Shown piece by piece: positions 9,331-17,790 of a DNA stretch of 64,000 nucleotides. The notes under the pieces were generated by a model. That model saw nothing but the letters and a program-made list of their open reading frames with translations. It did not search any database and was not told the DNA's origin. Numbering within the stretch: position 1 is the stretch's first letter; each line of letters begins with the position of its first letter. The stretch spans positions 1 to 64,000 of the forward strand of contig NZ_CAMLFY010000005.1 of NCBI RefSeq assembly GCF_946479415.1, in the 5' to 3' direction. Source of the stretch: an uncultured Shinella sp. Its GTDB lineage: Bacteria; Pseudomonadota; Alphaproteobacteria; Rhizobiales; Rhizobiaceae. The position numbers and the translations under genes are program-made.

Positions 9331-9783
9331 TTAGTAGCTACGGTTAAAGAGGTCGGCAGAGTCGGAAGCTTTGTCGACCTTTTCTTGATTACGGATATAA
9401 CGTCTGACGACCTGCTCATCATAGCCAGACGTGGACACGAAGTACCCGCGCGCCCAAAAGTGATAACCTTTGTAGCGCCGCTTCCGGGCGTACTTGTTGG
9501 CAACGTAAAGGGCGGTCTTACCCTTCAAAAAGCCGACAATGTGGGACACAGAGTATTTCGGTGGGATCGATATCAGCATATGCATATGGTCAGGCATCAA
9601 GTGCCCTTCCTCGATACGGCATTCCTTGTGTTGAGCAAGCCTGTGCAAAAGGTCACCCAACTCGCGGCGTAGGTCCCCGTAAAGCCGTTTCGTTCGGTAT
9701 TTGCTCGAAAAGACCACATGGTATTTGCAGTCCCAAGTCGCGTGTGATTGCGAGCGGCCGAAACCGGCGATTCGACGGTTCAT
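9331..9783 (-). mobile_element. tnpA: IS200/IS605-family transposase TnpA
   Basis: This 150-residue transposase belongs to the Y1 HUH single-strand transposases of the IS200 group. The HUH motif is in PDHMHMLISIP near residues 64-74 and the catalytic tyrosine probably lies in SGYDEQVVRRYIRNQ near the C-terminus. WDCKYHVVFSSKYRTK near residue 17 is typical of the family. The length is normal and the frame is intact, so the gene may be active. No TnpB gene accompanies it, as is usual for IS200 itself. It lies between the iron cluster and the catabolic cluster. Confidence 0.95.
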
Positions 9784-9868
9784 CCCTCATAAGGCCGGCA
9801 CATCGCTGGTCCCCGTCGGCTCCCGGCGGTCCTATCCTGCTGCTGCAGCACAGACAGGAGAGTGCGAA

Positions 9869-11620
9869 ATGCGCGGTGCGGATATTCTGGTGGAAATGCT
9901 CATTGGCTATGGCGTCGATACGATTTTCGGCGTCCCCGGGGATACGAACGTCCCACTTTATGAGGCGCTTCAGCACCGTGAAGACAGAATTCGCCATGTG
10001 ATGGCTCGCGATGAGCGTTCCGCAGGCTTCATGGCCGATGCCTATGGACGGTTTACCAACAAGCCGGGCGTGTTCGAATGCCCTTCGGGCGCCGGCGCGA
10101 TGTATTCCCTGCCGCCAGTGGCGGAATCGAATGGATCATCGGTGCCGGTGATCCTGCTGACCATCGACATTCCGCTTCCGGGCGAGGGACGCGGTGTCCT
10201 GACGGAATTGGACTGTGCCAAGCTGTTCGAACCGGTCACGAAGCTGTCTGTGCAAGTGAAGGCGCCGGAAAAACTGCCGGAAATCATCCGTCGTGCCTTT
10301 CGCGTCGCCTGTTCCGGCAAACCTGGCGCCGTGCATCTGCAAATTCCCGAGGACATGCTGTTGGCCGAGATAGACCTGGCGCGAATATCCCTGCATGTCG
10401 AGGAGGAATGCCGGACGTTCCCTGCCTATCCAACGCTGCCGCCGCGCTCGAAACTCGAAGAGCTGCTGGAGGTTCTCTCCAGGGCCGAGCGACCGCTGAT
10501 CGTGGCGGGGGGTGGGGTGAACCGCGCCCGCGCAGGTGACGAGATCACGCGGTTTGCCGAAAAATTCAACGTACCGATGTGCACGACGATGACGGGCCAG
10601 GGGGCCATAGACGACGATCATCGCCTCGCAATCGGCGTCATCGGCGATAACGGATATCATCCTCATGCGAACTGGGCTCTTGAACATTCCGATTTCACGC
10701 TGTTCGTGGGCTCGCGCATCGGCTCGGTCGTCACCATCGGCTGGACCTTCCCGCGGATCACCCTCAACAGGCGGCTGGCACAAATCGACATCTCGCCCGA
10801 GATCATGGCAAACAACTACGAGAATCTGCTATCCGTTCAGGGAGATGCCCTGCTGGTCCTCATGGAGTTGCTGGAGCTGAAAGCAGCCATCGAGCCCTCC
10901 CGGCACGAAGCCTGGGTCGGGGAGCTCAACCGGCGCCGGCAAATCTTTTGGGAGCACGCTGAGGAAGCACTTTCCGACGAACGCGTTCCGCTGCGGCCCG
11001 AGCGCGCCGTACGTGCTTTCAATCAGGCCCTGCAATCTTCCGGCAGACCTGCACTTATCTATTCCGACGCCGGAACGCCGACCCCCTATATGACGCGCTT
11101 CCTCAAAATCAATGACCGCGAGACCCGCTTTGCCATACCACGTGCCTTTGGTGGCCTCGGTTCGGCGCTTCCCGCCACAGTCGGGGCCTGGCACGCCGAT
11201 CCTTCCAAGAGGCCGATCGGTCTTTTCGGTGACGGATCGTTCGGCATGACGGTCGGCGAACTGGAAACGCTGGTGCGTTTGCAGGTGCCGGCAATCCTTA
11301 TCCTCTTCAACAACGGGACATTCGGCTGGATCAAGGGCCTCCACCGGCTCAAGGGCCACAATCAATGTTTCGGCGTGGATTTTCTGGCACCCCGCGGCCA
11401 AGCAATCGCGGAAGCCTATGGCCTCAAAGCATGGACAGCTAAAACGGCTTCGGAACTCGATGGCGCGCTCGCAGCCGCCTTTGTCCACGACGACGGACCG
11501 TGCTTCATCGACATTCATGTCGAATCCATCGCAGACCGCGTGCCTCCGGTCTATTCATGGCTATTGAAGCGGGGAGAGGATCCGCTTGATCTGGAGCCGG
11601 TGGAGAAGGCTTATTTTTGA
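9869..11620 (+). CDS. thiamine-diphosphate-dependent enzyme (acetolactate synthase-like fold)
   Basis: This 583-residue protein has the three-domain ThDP enzyme layout. The N-terminal pyrimidine domain has GVDTIFGVPGDTNVPLYEAL and a MARDERSAGFMADAYGR segment that supplies the conserved glutamate. A central domain around PLIVAGGGVNRARAG follows. The C-terminal pyrophosphate domain has GDGSFGMTVGELETLVRL ending in FNN, the metal and ThDP site. The family includes acetolactate synthases, benzoylformate and oxo-acid decarboxylases and oxalyl-CoA decarboxylase, and substrate cannot be read from sequence. The preferred ATG follows AGGAGAGTGCGAA. The 3' end overlaps the convergent LysR gene by 10 bases. 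The neighbouring amino-acid oxidase suggests a 2-oxo acid substrate, which is inference. Confidence 0.85.
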   Translation: MRGADILVEMLIGYGVDTIFGVPGDTNVPLYEALQHREDRIRHVMARDERSAGFMADAYGRFTNKPGVFECPSGAGAMYSLPPVAESNGSSVPVILLTIDIPLPGEGRGVLTELDCAKLFEPVTKLSVQVKAPEKLPEIIRRAFRVACSGKPGAVHLQIPEDMLLAEIDLARISLHVEEECRTFPAYPTLPPRSKLEELLEVLSRAERPLIVAGGGVNRARAGDEITRFAEKFNVPMCTTMTGQGAIDDDHRLAIGVIGDNGYHPHANWALEHSDFTLFVGSRIGSVVTIGWTFPRITLNRRLAQIDISPEIMANNYENLLSVQGDALLVLMELLELKAAIEPSRHEAWVGELNRRRQIFWEHAEEALSDERVPLRPERAVRAFNQALQSSGRPALIYSDAGTPTPYMTRFLKINDRETRFAIPRAFGGLGSALPATVGAWHADPSKRPIGLFGDGSFGMTVGELETLVRLQVPAILILFNNGTFGWIKGLHRLKGHNQCFGVDFLAPRGQAIAEAYGLKAWTAKTASELDGALAAAFVHDDGPCFIDIHVESIADRVPPVYSWLLKRGEDPLDLEPVEKAYF

Positions 11621-12540
11621 TCCAAAGGATAAGCCGGAGGCAGGAATTGCCGCCGGCGGGTGAATTCAGTGGCGAACCAATCGCGGAAGATTCGCACATT
11701 GGCCGAGTTCATCCGTGTCTGCGGGAAACAGAGATAAAAACCCTCGCCCGATTTCTGCAGCCTATTTAGAGCAGGCTGCAGAATTCCCGTGGCCAGTTCG
11801 GTGCGCACATGGAGCTCGGGAACGACCGCCAGCCCCAGACCGCTGATGGCGCATTCGAGAATCATATCGAAGTTCGGCAGGCGCGGACCGTGGATGCGGC
11901 TCTTGTAATGCACGCCCGCACCCCGCAGCCAATGCAGCCATAGGCTCGGGCGACTGGAATTCTGGATCAGCGGATATTCCAGCAATGCCTCGTCGTTCGG
12001 CAGGCCTTGCAACGGCAGCAGCTTTGGCGCACCGACCACGATCAACTCCTCATCGAAGAGCAACTGGCTACGCGCGCCGCTCCAATTGCCCGTGCCGCGC
12101 ACAAACGCAAGATCCAGCTCGGATGCCGCGAAATCGAGATCGTGGCGGCAGGGATAGACCTCGAACCATGTTTGAGGATGCGCGGCTGCAAAGGCGGTCA
12201 GCATCGCAGCACCCCAGCGCCGCATCAATGTCGGCGGAAAGCCGACCTTCAGCATGCTCTGCGCCTTTCGACCCCGAACGGCATCGATGGAGACATCTTC
12301 CAGCTTGTCGAGAAGGCGCGAAATCTCATCATAATAACGCGCGCCCTCTTCCGTCAGGATCAGTTTCGGGCCGGCTCGCTCGAACAGGGTAAGACCAAGA
12401 AAATCCTCAAGGTTCTTTATCTGCCGGCTGATGCCGCTTTGCGTGATCCCCATATCCTCAGCGGCCTTGGTAAAGCTCAGGTGGCGCACTGATGCATCGA
12501 ATGCGTGCAGGGCGCTCAAGGATGGCAGAAAGCGGCGCAT
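11611..12540 (-). CDS. LysR-type transcriptional regulator (GcvA-like)
   Basis: This 309-residue LysR protein begins with a winged helix-turn-helix, LPSLSALHAFDASVRHLSFT then KAAEDMGITQSGISRQIKNL, typical of the GcvA/AmpR-like branch. The effector domain starts near residue 90 (LKVGFPPTLMRRWG) and contains SGLGLAVVPELHV. It is convergent with the ThDP enzyme gene, overlapping by 10 bases, and divergent from the Lrp gene. It probably controls part of this catabolic cluster. The ATG at 12540 gives MRRFLPSLSAL, which fits the family better than a start 24 bases upstream. Confidence 0.9.
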   Translation of the reverse strand: MRRFLPSLSALHAFDASVRHLSFTKAAEDMGITQSGISRQIKNLEDFLGLTLFERAGPKLILTEEGARYYDEISRLLDKLEDVSIDAVRGRKAQSMLKVGFPPTLMRRWGAAMLTAFAAAHPQTWFEVYPCRHDLDFAASELDLAFVRGTGNWSGARSQLLFDEELIVVGAPKLLPLQGLPNDEALLEYPLIQNSSRPSLWLHWLRGAGVHYKSRIHGPRLPNFDMILECAISGLGLAVVPELHVRTELATGILQPALNRLQKSGEGFYLCFPQTRMNSANVRIFRDWFATEFTRRRQFLPPAYPLDQK

Positions 12541-12652
12541 GACCAATCTCCTTTTAATCAGCATGAATAAAAATCATGAAGAACCCATTTTTCAATGCTT
12601 TTCTTTGGGAAAGTTTGGTCCCAGTCTTCCCGAAAAAGAAAGTGGGAACGAC

Positions 12653-13117
12653 ATGGACTATGGCGACAGCATTGACCGCAATCTGCTCAGTATTCTGGAG
12701 GAAAACGCGCGCGTGCCCGCCAGCGAATTGGCCCGACGTGTCGGCCTCGCGCGGTCGAGTGTCCAGGAGCGTATCGAGCGGCTGGAACGTCGCGGCGTCA
12801 TCCTTGGCTATCGCGCGATCGTGGGTCGCCGCGAGATCGATCAGAGCGTTTCAGCCTATATCTTCATCACCACCGCCTTGCGCGCCACACAAAGGCTGTT
12901 TGCGGTATTACGCGGCTACCCCGAGATCTCGACCGCCGATACGATCAGCGGCCCGGCAAACATTCTCTGCCGTGTGAACGTCAATTTTTTGGAAGATCTG
13001 GAAGCGCTCATAGAAGAGCTTGCCCGGATCGAGGGAATCGAAAGCGTGACCTATTCGGTCGTGCTTTCCAACAAAATCAATCGCGAAAACGCATTGATCG
13101 CCCGCAAGGCGCAATAG
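12653..13117 (+). CDS. Lrp/AsnC-family transcriptional regulator
   Basis: This 154-residue protein has the N-terminal helix-turn-helix of the Lrp/AsnC family (IDRNLLSILEENARVPASEL, then ARRVGLARSSVQERIERLE) and a C-terminal RAM ligand-binding domain. These regulators usually sense an amino acid and often control adjacent transport or catabolic genes. It is the first plus-strand gene before the binding protein, racemase, ABC transporter and oxidase genes, 28 bases upstream of the next gene. It is therefore probably co-transcribed and may regulate them. Confidence 0.92.
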   Translation: MDYGDSIDRNLLSILEENARVPASELARRVGLARSSVQERIERLERRGVILGYRAIVGRREIDQSVSAYIFITTALRATQRLFAVLRGYPEISTADTISGPANILCRVNVNFLEDLEALIEELARIEGIESVTYSVVLSNKINRENALIARKAQ

Positions 13118-13145
13118 GGAACGAACAATCAACTGGGATGTGACC

Positions 13146-13979
13146 ATGAACAGACGTGACTTCGGAAGGGCAGTGCTGCTTGCAGGCGCTGCTGCGCTCC
13201 TTCCATCCTCCGTGCTTCTCGCTGCGACCGGAGGGCCGACGCTCGAAGCAATCCGGACACGGGGTACACTGCGGATCGGCGTGTTCGCAGGCACCGAACC
13301 TTATTATCACAAGAACCTGGCAACCGGAGAGTGGGAAGGTTTCTGTGTCGCGATGGGCCGGGACTTCGCACAATATATCGGCGTCAAGCTGGAGCTGGTC
13401 GAGACGACCTGGGGCAATTCCGTGATCGATCTGCAAAGCGACAAGATCGACATGATGTTCGGGCTCAGCAACAATCCGGAGCGCGCCAAGGTCGTCGACT
13501 TCACCACAGCACTGATGGACAATACCTTCACGCTCGTCGCCCGCAAGGATCTGGACGTGACGAAGTGGGAAGAGATGAACAGGCCGGAGATGCGGGTAGC
13601 GGTCGATCTCGGCTCGACGCAGGACAATTTCGCCCGCAAGAACCTGCCGAACTGCACGCTCGTCGCGCTCAAGTCTGCCGACGAGACCATTCTGGCGCTT
13701 CAATCGGGCCGCGCCGACGCCATCATCCAGGTCGCTCTCCTTGCCGTCGTGACGACAAAACACCTCGCGCCGAACGTCAAGCTCATCATTCCGGAACCCC
13801 ACGCAAGCCAGCCGACCACGATCGGCGTGCGCCGTGATCCGAATGGCGAATTTCGCGATTACGTCGATGCGTGGCTTGCCGAACGCCGCGGGAAAGGCAA
13901 GGTCTCGAGCTGGATCGTCGATAGCCTCGCGCTCGTTGGCGTCGACAAGGCCGCACTGCCCGCTAATCTGACATTCTGA
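13146..13979 (+). CDS. amino-acid ABC transporter substrate-binding protein
   Basis: This 277-residue periplasmic binding protein belongs to the SBP_bac_3 family. It has a Tat-like signal (NRRDFGRAVLLAGAAALLPS) followed by the mature pattern TLRIGVFAGTEPYY. Further motifs are GFCVAMGRDFAQYIGVKLEL and DMMFGLSNNPERAKVVDFT, which in this family replaces the usual SNMTITPER box. It should bind a polar amino acid and deliver it to the permease encoded two genes downstream. An alternative GTG start lies 6 bases upstream. The ligand is unknown; racemase and oxidase neighbours suggest an amino acid that may be in D-form. Confidence 0.9.
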   Translation: MNRRDFGRAVLLAGAAALLPSSVLLAATGGPTLEAIRTRGTLRIGVFAGTEPYYHKNLATGEWEGFCVAMGRDFAQYIGVKLELVETTWGNSVIDLQSDKIDMMFGLSNNPERAKVVDFTTALMDNTFTLVARKDLDVTKWEEMNRPEMRVAVDLGSTQDNFARKNLPNCTLVALKSADETILALQSGRADAIIQVALLAVVTTKHLAPNVKLIIPEPHASQPTTIGVRRDPNGEFRDYVDAWLAERRGKGKVSSWIVDSLALVGVDKAALPANLTF

Positions 13980-13988
13980 CGCACGACC

Positions 13989-14702
13989 ATGTCCGCTTCC
14001 TCGGGTGCCTTGGGCATCATCATGCTGGATACGGCGTTCGAACGTCCACCTGGCGATGTCGGCCATGCCGGGTCATGGCGCTTTCCGGTCAAGTTCCGCC
14101 ATGTGCGCGGTGCCTCCGTTTCCCTCGTCGTCCGTGCGGGCGGCGAGGGTCTCATTGACGATTTCATCGCCGCGGGCCGCGCGCTGATCGCCGACGGCTG
14201 CAGCGCGATTATCACGTCCTGCGGCTTCATGGCTCTTCATCAACGAAAATTGGCAGAGGCGCTGGGCGTGCCGGTCGCTGCCTCCAGCCTCATGCAGTTG
14301 CCCATGGTTGAAATGGCGCTCAGCGCCGGGCGGCGTCCGGGCGTGATAACCTATGATCAAGCCAGCCTCATTCCCCACCTCTTCAAAGCCTGTGGGGCCG
14401 ATCCATCCGTGCCTGTTCGCGGCGTGCCTGCCGACGGAGCATTTCACGCGCTCATCGAAGGCTCTGCCACATATGATCATGCAGCGCTTGAGGCCGAAGT
14501 GATCGATGCTGCCCGAAAGCTTGTCGCCGAGCATCCGTTCGTTGGCGCTATCGTGCTGGAATGCACCAACATGCCGCCCTTCTCCCAGGCGGTCTCGGCT
14601 GCCCTCGATCTCCCCGTCTTCGACATCCTGACGCTTGGCGAGTGGCTTTTCACCTCAACCTCTCCCCGGACCTTCCGCCGGGCCGAACAAAGCGCGCTGT
14701 GA
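13989..14702 (+). CDS. aspartate/glutamate racemase-family protein
   Basis: This 237-residue protein resembles the Asp/Glu/hydantoin racemase superfamily. Two cysteines sit in the expected catalytic positions, IITSCGFMAL near residue 78 and IVLECTNMPPF near residue 195, the pair used for two-base proton transfer. It lies 9 bases after the binding-protein stop and its own stop overlaps the start of the permease by one base, so it is part of the same operon. Being encoded inside an amino-acid importer operon with an amino-acid oxidase downstream suggests it inverts the imported amino acid before oxidation. A maleate isomerase-like or decarboxylase-like reaction is an alternative within the superfamily. 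Confidence 0.78.
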   Translation: MSASSGALGIIMLDTAFERPPGDVGHAGSWRFPVKFRHVRGASVSLVVRAGGEGLIDDFIAAGRALIADGCSAIITSCGFMALHQRKLAEALGVPVAASSLMQLPMVEMALSAGRRPGVITYDQASLIPHLFKACGADPSVPVRGVPADGAFHALIEGSATYDHAALEAEVIDAARKLVAEHPFVGAIVLECTNMPPFSQAVSAALDLPVFDILTLGEWLFTSTSPRTFRRAEQSAL

Positions 14703-15358
14703 TGCAATATCAATGGGACTTCTCCAGCCTCTGGCAATACCGCGGCCTCTTTCTTCAAGGCTTGGGCTACACGGTCGGCTTTACCATTCTGACCATCGTC
14801 TCCGGAATCCTCGTCGGCACGGTCTTCGCTCTCGCCCGACTTTCGGGTTTGAAAATCGTCACCGTTCCAATCATGACGATCGTCGAACTGTTCCGCTGCA
14901 CGCCTGTCCTCGTGCAGCTGGTCTGGTGTTATTATGCCCTGCCCATGTTGGTCGGAATCCAGATCTCGCCAGCGATGGCGGCCTTCATCACGCTGACCAT
15001 GTACGGCGCCGCGTTCTATGCCGAGATCATTCGGGGCGGCATTATTTCGATAGATGCCGGGCAATGGGATGCTGGCCGCGCGATCGGCATGCGTCGAGGC
15101 CAGTTGATGGCCAAGATCATCCTGCCCCAGGCGTTGCGCCGCATGGTGCCGCCCCTGGTCAACCAGTCCGTTTTGCAGCTCAAGAACACATCGCTTCTCT
15201 CCGTGCTCGCCGTACCCGACCTGCTCTATCAAGGTCAGCTCGTGACGTCTGCCACCTACCGGCCGCTTGAAACCTACACTTTGATTGCATTCATCTATCT
15301 GGCGGTCCTCTTTCCCATGACACGCCTGGCGCACTGGTTGGAGGGCCGCAAGGCATGA
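14702..15358 (+). CDS. amino-acid ABC transporter permease (HisM/GlnP type)
   Basis: This 218-residue integral membrane protein has about five transmembrane segments and the polar amino-acid permease motifs VELFRCTPVLVQL near residue 62, YGAAFYAEIIRGGI near residue 101 and the EAA-like loop QWDAGRAIGMRRGQLM near residue 121. Only one permease gene is present, so it probably works as a homodimer. Its start overlaps the racemase stop and its stop overlaps the ATPase start, giving tight translational coupling. Confidence 0.93.
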   Translation: MQYQWDFSSLWQYRGLFLQGLGYTVGFTILTIVSGILVGTVFALARLSGLKIVTVPIMTIVELFRCTPVLVQLVWCYYALPMLVGIQISPAMAAFITLTMYGAAFYAEIIRGGIISIDAGQWDAGRAIGMRRGQLMAKIILPQALRRMVPPLVNQSVLQLKNTSLLSVLAVPDLLYQGQLVTSATYRPLETYTLIAFIYLAVLFPMTRLAHWLEGRKA

Positions 15359-16149
15359 AGAGCAAGGTAGAGAGAACCGGCAGCGAGGAACCCATGATCG
15401 AGGTCGTAGGCCTGAAGAAATCCTTCGGTCCTCTCGACGTCTTGAAGGACATCAACCTTTCCGTCCCGCGCGGTCATGTGGTGGCGATGATCGGGCCAAG
15501 CGGTTCCGGGAAATCGACCCTGCTGCGGAGTCTCAATTTGCTGTCATTGCCGGATGCAGGCTGCATCACCATCGGCGGAAGGCGGATGGATTTTTCTTCG
15601 GGTCGCGTCGCCATGCGCGATCGGGATCTGGCGGCTTTTCGTGCCAATACAGGGATGGTGTTTCAAAACTTCAATCTGTTCCCGCACATGAGCGTCATCG
15701 ACAATGTGATGGTCGGGCCGGTGAGCGTGTTGAAACAGGACAGAAATTCCGCGCGGAGCGTCGCGATGGATCTCCTCGCCAAGGTCGGCCTTGTCGCGAA
15801 AGCCGATGCGCGCCCGGAGCAGCTTTCAGGTGGACAGAAACAGCGCGTGGCGATCGCGCGGGCACTCGCCATGAAGCCGGAAGTCATGCTGTTCGACGAG
15901 GCCACTTCTGCCCTCGATCCGGCGCTGGTCGGCGAGGTTCTGGCCGTCATCCGTCAGCTTGCCGAGCAAGGCATGACGATGATCCTCGTCACTCACGAAA
16001 TGGCCTTTGCCCGCGATGTCGCCGACACGGTCATCTTCATGCAGGACGGCTTCGTCGTGGAGGCCGGTGATGCGCGCCAAGTGATTAATGAACCTCGCGA
16101 GACAAGGACGCGCGAGTTCCTCAGCCATTTCCATGGTGGACTATCCTGA
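15355..16149 (+). CDS. amino-acid ABC transporter ATPase (GlnQ/HisP type)
   Basis: This 264-residue ATPase has Walker A GPSGSGKST near residue 47, the Q-loop VFQNFNLFPHMSV near 103, signature LSGGQKQRVAIA near 158 and Walker B VMLFDEATSALDP near 178. It is of the polar amino-acid class and pairs with the permease just upstream, whose stop it overlaps by 4 bases (ATGA). A second in-frame ATG at 15394 (MIEVVGLKKSFG) would match the usual family length better and is a possible true start. Confidence 0.93.
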   Translation: MKSKVERTGSEEPMIEVVGLKKSFGPLDVLKDINLSVPRGHVVAMIGPSGSGKSTLLRSLNLLSLPDAGCITIGGRRMDFSSGRVAMRDRDLAAFRANTGMVFQNFNLFPHMSVIDNVMVGPVSVLKQDRNSARSVAMDLLAKVGLVAKADARPEQLSGGQKQRVAIARALAMKPEVMLFDEATSALDPALVGEVLAVIRQLAEQGMTMILVTHEMAFARDVADTVIFMQDGFVVEAGDARQVINEPRETRTREFLSHFHGGLS

Positions 16150-16168
16150 AGGCAGGACGAAAACGGCA

Positions 16169-17425
16169 ATGACAGGCAAGGTAATCGTGGTCGGTGCGGG
16201 TATCATCGGTGCCACCACAGCATTGAGATTGGCGGAAGCCGGCTGGGATGTCGCGCTTTGCGACGGCAATGCGCCAGGCAGTGAAGCCGGTGCAAGCTAC
16301 GGCAATGGCGGCTGGATCAGCCCGGCGTCGATCATTCCGATGAGCATGCCGGGGCTGTGGCGGAAGATTCCCGGCTTCCTGTTCGATCGAAACGGGCCAC
16401 TGACGATCGATTGGAGGTCCTTGCCGCAGTTGACGCCCTGGCTCCTGCGTTTCTTGTGGGCCGGCGCCAGCAAGACCCGCGTGCGTCGGACAGCGAAATT
16501 GCTGAACTTCCTGCTGCACGATGGCCCTGCGCGACATCTGGAACTCGCGCGAAAGACCGGACAGGAGCAGCTCGTTCTTCAAAAAGGGCTGCTCTACGCC
16601 TATCCCGACCGGGCTTCCTTCGAGACGGAAGCACTAAGCTGGGAGCTACGCCGAGAAAACGGCGTTGCATATGTGGAGTGGGACGAAATCGAAATCCGGC
16701 AAAGGCTCCCGGCTCTCGGTCCTCGCTATCGGTTCGCCATCCATGTGGTCGACGGTGCCCATTGCCGCGACACCGGACGCTATGTCGCCGGCATCGTGGA
16801 AGCTGCGCGACGCAAGGGCGTAAGGTTCCAACAGTCCACCGTGACAGCCATCCTGGACGGTGTGACCCCGCAGGCAGTACTTGAGGGTGGCGAAACGCTA
16901 TCCGCCGACCGCATCGTCGTGGCCGCGGGCATCCATTCCGGCCGCCTGCTTCGCCCGCTCGGCGTGCGCATTCCGATGCAGAGCGAACGGGGTTACCATG
17001 TGACTGTAACATCGGGGCAAACCCCCTTCGAAATTCCCGTGATGCCGAGTACGGGCCGGATGGCCAACACGCCGACCGACATGGGCCTGCGCCTTTCAGG
17101 CCAGGTCGAGCTCGCAACGGTCGATAAGCCCCCGAACTGGGAGCGCGCGCAGGTATTGCAACGGCATGCCTTGGCGAGCTATCCCTATCTATCCACCGAC
17201 AAGACCCTCGGACTTCGGCTCTGGATGGGCCATCGCCCCTCAACGCCTGACGGTCTGCCGGTGATCGGTCCCCTCTCGCGACATCCCGCTCTTATCGCCG
17301 CATTCGGCCATGGACATGTCGGCATTGCGGCCGCCCCCAAGACCGCGGATCTCGTGCTCGACGCGCTCGAAAATCGTATCAGCGGCGAGGCGCATCCTTT
17401 TCTGCCCAGCCGTTTCAGGCAATGA
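16169..17425 (+). CDS. FAD-dependent D-amino-acid dehydrogenase-like oxidoreductase (DadA family)
   Basis: This 418-residue flavoprotein begins with the dinucleotide-binding motif VIVVGAGIIGATTALRLAEA and has the DAO-family substrate domain. The closing FAD motif is near HRPSTPDGLPVIGPLSRHPA and GHGHVGIAAAPKTADLV. Length and pattern match DadA and related membrane-associated deaminating dehydrogenases rather than soluble glycine oxidase. It lies 19 bases after the ATPase gene and ends the operon. Oxidation of the imported, possibly racemised, amino acid to the 2-oxo acid is the likely role. The specific amino acid cannot be inferred. Confidence 0.88.
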   Translation: MTGKVIVVGAGIIGATTALRLAEAGWDVALCDGNAPGSEAGASYGNGGWISPASIIPMSMPGLWRKIPGFLFDRNGPLTIDWRSLPQLTPWLLRFLWAGASKTRVRRTAKLLNFLLHDGPARHLELARKTGQEQLVLQKGLLYAYPDRASFETEALSWELRRENGVAYVEWDEIEIRQRLPALGPRYRFAIHVVDGAHCRDTGRYVAGIVEAARRKGVRFQQSTVTAILDGVTPQAVLEGGETLSADRIVVAAGIHSGRLLRPLGVRIPMQSERGYHVTVTSGQTPFEIPVMPSTGRMANTPTDMGLRLSGQVELATVDKPPNWERAQVLQRHALASYPYLSTDKTLGLRLWMGHRPSTPDGLPVIGPLSRHPALIAAFGHGHVGIAAAPKTADLVLDALENRISGEAHPFLPSRFRQ

Positions 17426-17506
17426 TCGGCAATTCCTCCGACGCAAATTTCAAATAAAAGCTCTTGAGTCAGATATTTCTGCTTAGGCATGTATTGCATG
17501 CCTCGT

Positions 17507-17529
17507 GTGTACCACCAAAAGTGTACCAC
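17507..17529. repeat. direct repeat GTGTACCAC x2
   Basis: Two exact copies of GTGTACCAC begin at 17507 and 17521, separated by CAAAA so that the period is 14 bases. Short spaced repeats next to an attachment site are typical of integrase or excisionase arm sites, but these lie outside the proposed island end. They may belong to an older element. Confidence 0.5.
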
Positions 17530-17590
17530 TTTTCAACGCAAAGCCCTGAGAATCAAGGGCGTTCAGCAATATCAGTCATTTAAGGGGCGT

Positions 17591-17604
17591 TTGGTAGCGG
17601 AGGA
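17591..17604. repeat. candidate attL (14-bp copy of tRNA-Met 3' end)
   Basis: TTGGTAGCGGAGGA is identical to 32078-32091, where it forms the 3' end of the tRNA-Met gene including CCA. It lies 186 bases upstream of a P4-type integrase start. This is the pattern left by integration into the 3' end of a tRNA gene with duplication of the core site. Confidence 0.75.
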
Positions 17605-17790
17605 CCGTTACACTCGAAATACACACACAGAAATCATTCCATACAGATTTTCTGCAGTAATATAGGCGAATTTTCATGTCCCTTAGTTCATTTTTACCGA
17701 AAAATCACTAAAATATCCTGATACATACTTGATTATCACATCATCTCTTCCATGATGCCGGAACTTGGTTCATTGGAAGGCGCTTAAGAC

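Larger units (their letters stand above)
17426..17790. other. junction between catabolic cluster and genomic island
   Basis: No gene is visible here. The stretch holds two direct copies of GTGTACCAC (17507-17529), the proposed left attachment repeat (17591-17604), and an AT-rich 180 bases leading to the integrase start, which presumably contain its promoter. Confidence 0.6.

Noticed and set aside
13077..14066. 329-codon minus-strand frame over the binding-protein gene
   Set aside because: Overlaps the clear SBP gene and has no family resemblance.
17507..17529. Possible CRISPR-like repeats
   Set aside because: Only two 9-base copies with a 5-base gap; no spacer-length intervals and no cas genes anywhere in the window.
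17591..17640. Possible second tRNA gene at the left island end
   Set aside because: Beyond the 14-bp match the sequence cannot form a T arm or cloverleaf, so it is only an attachment-site copy.
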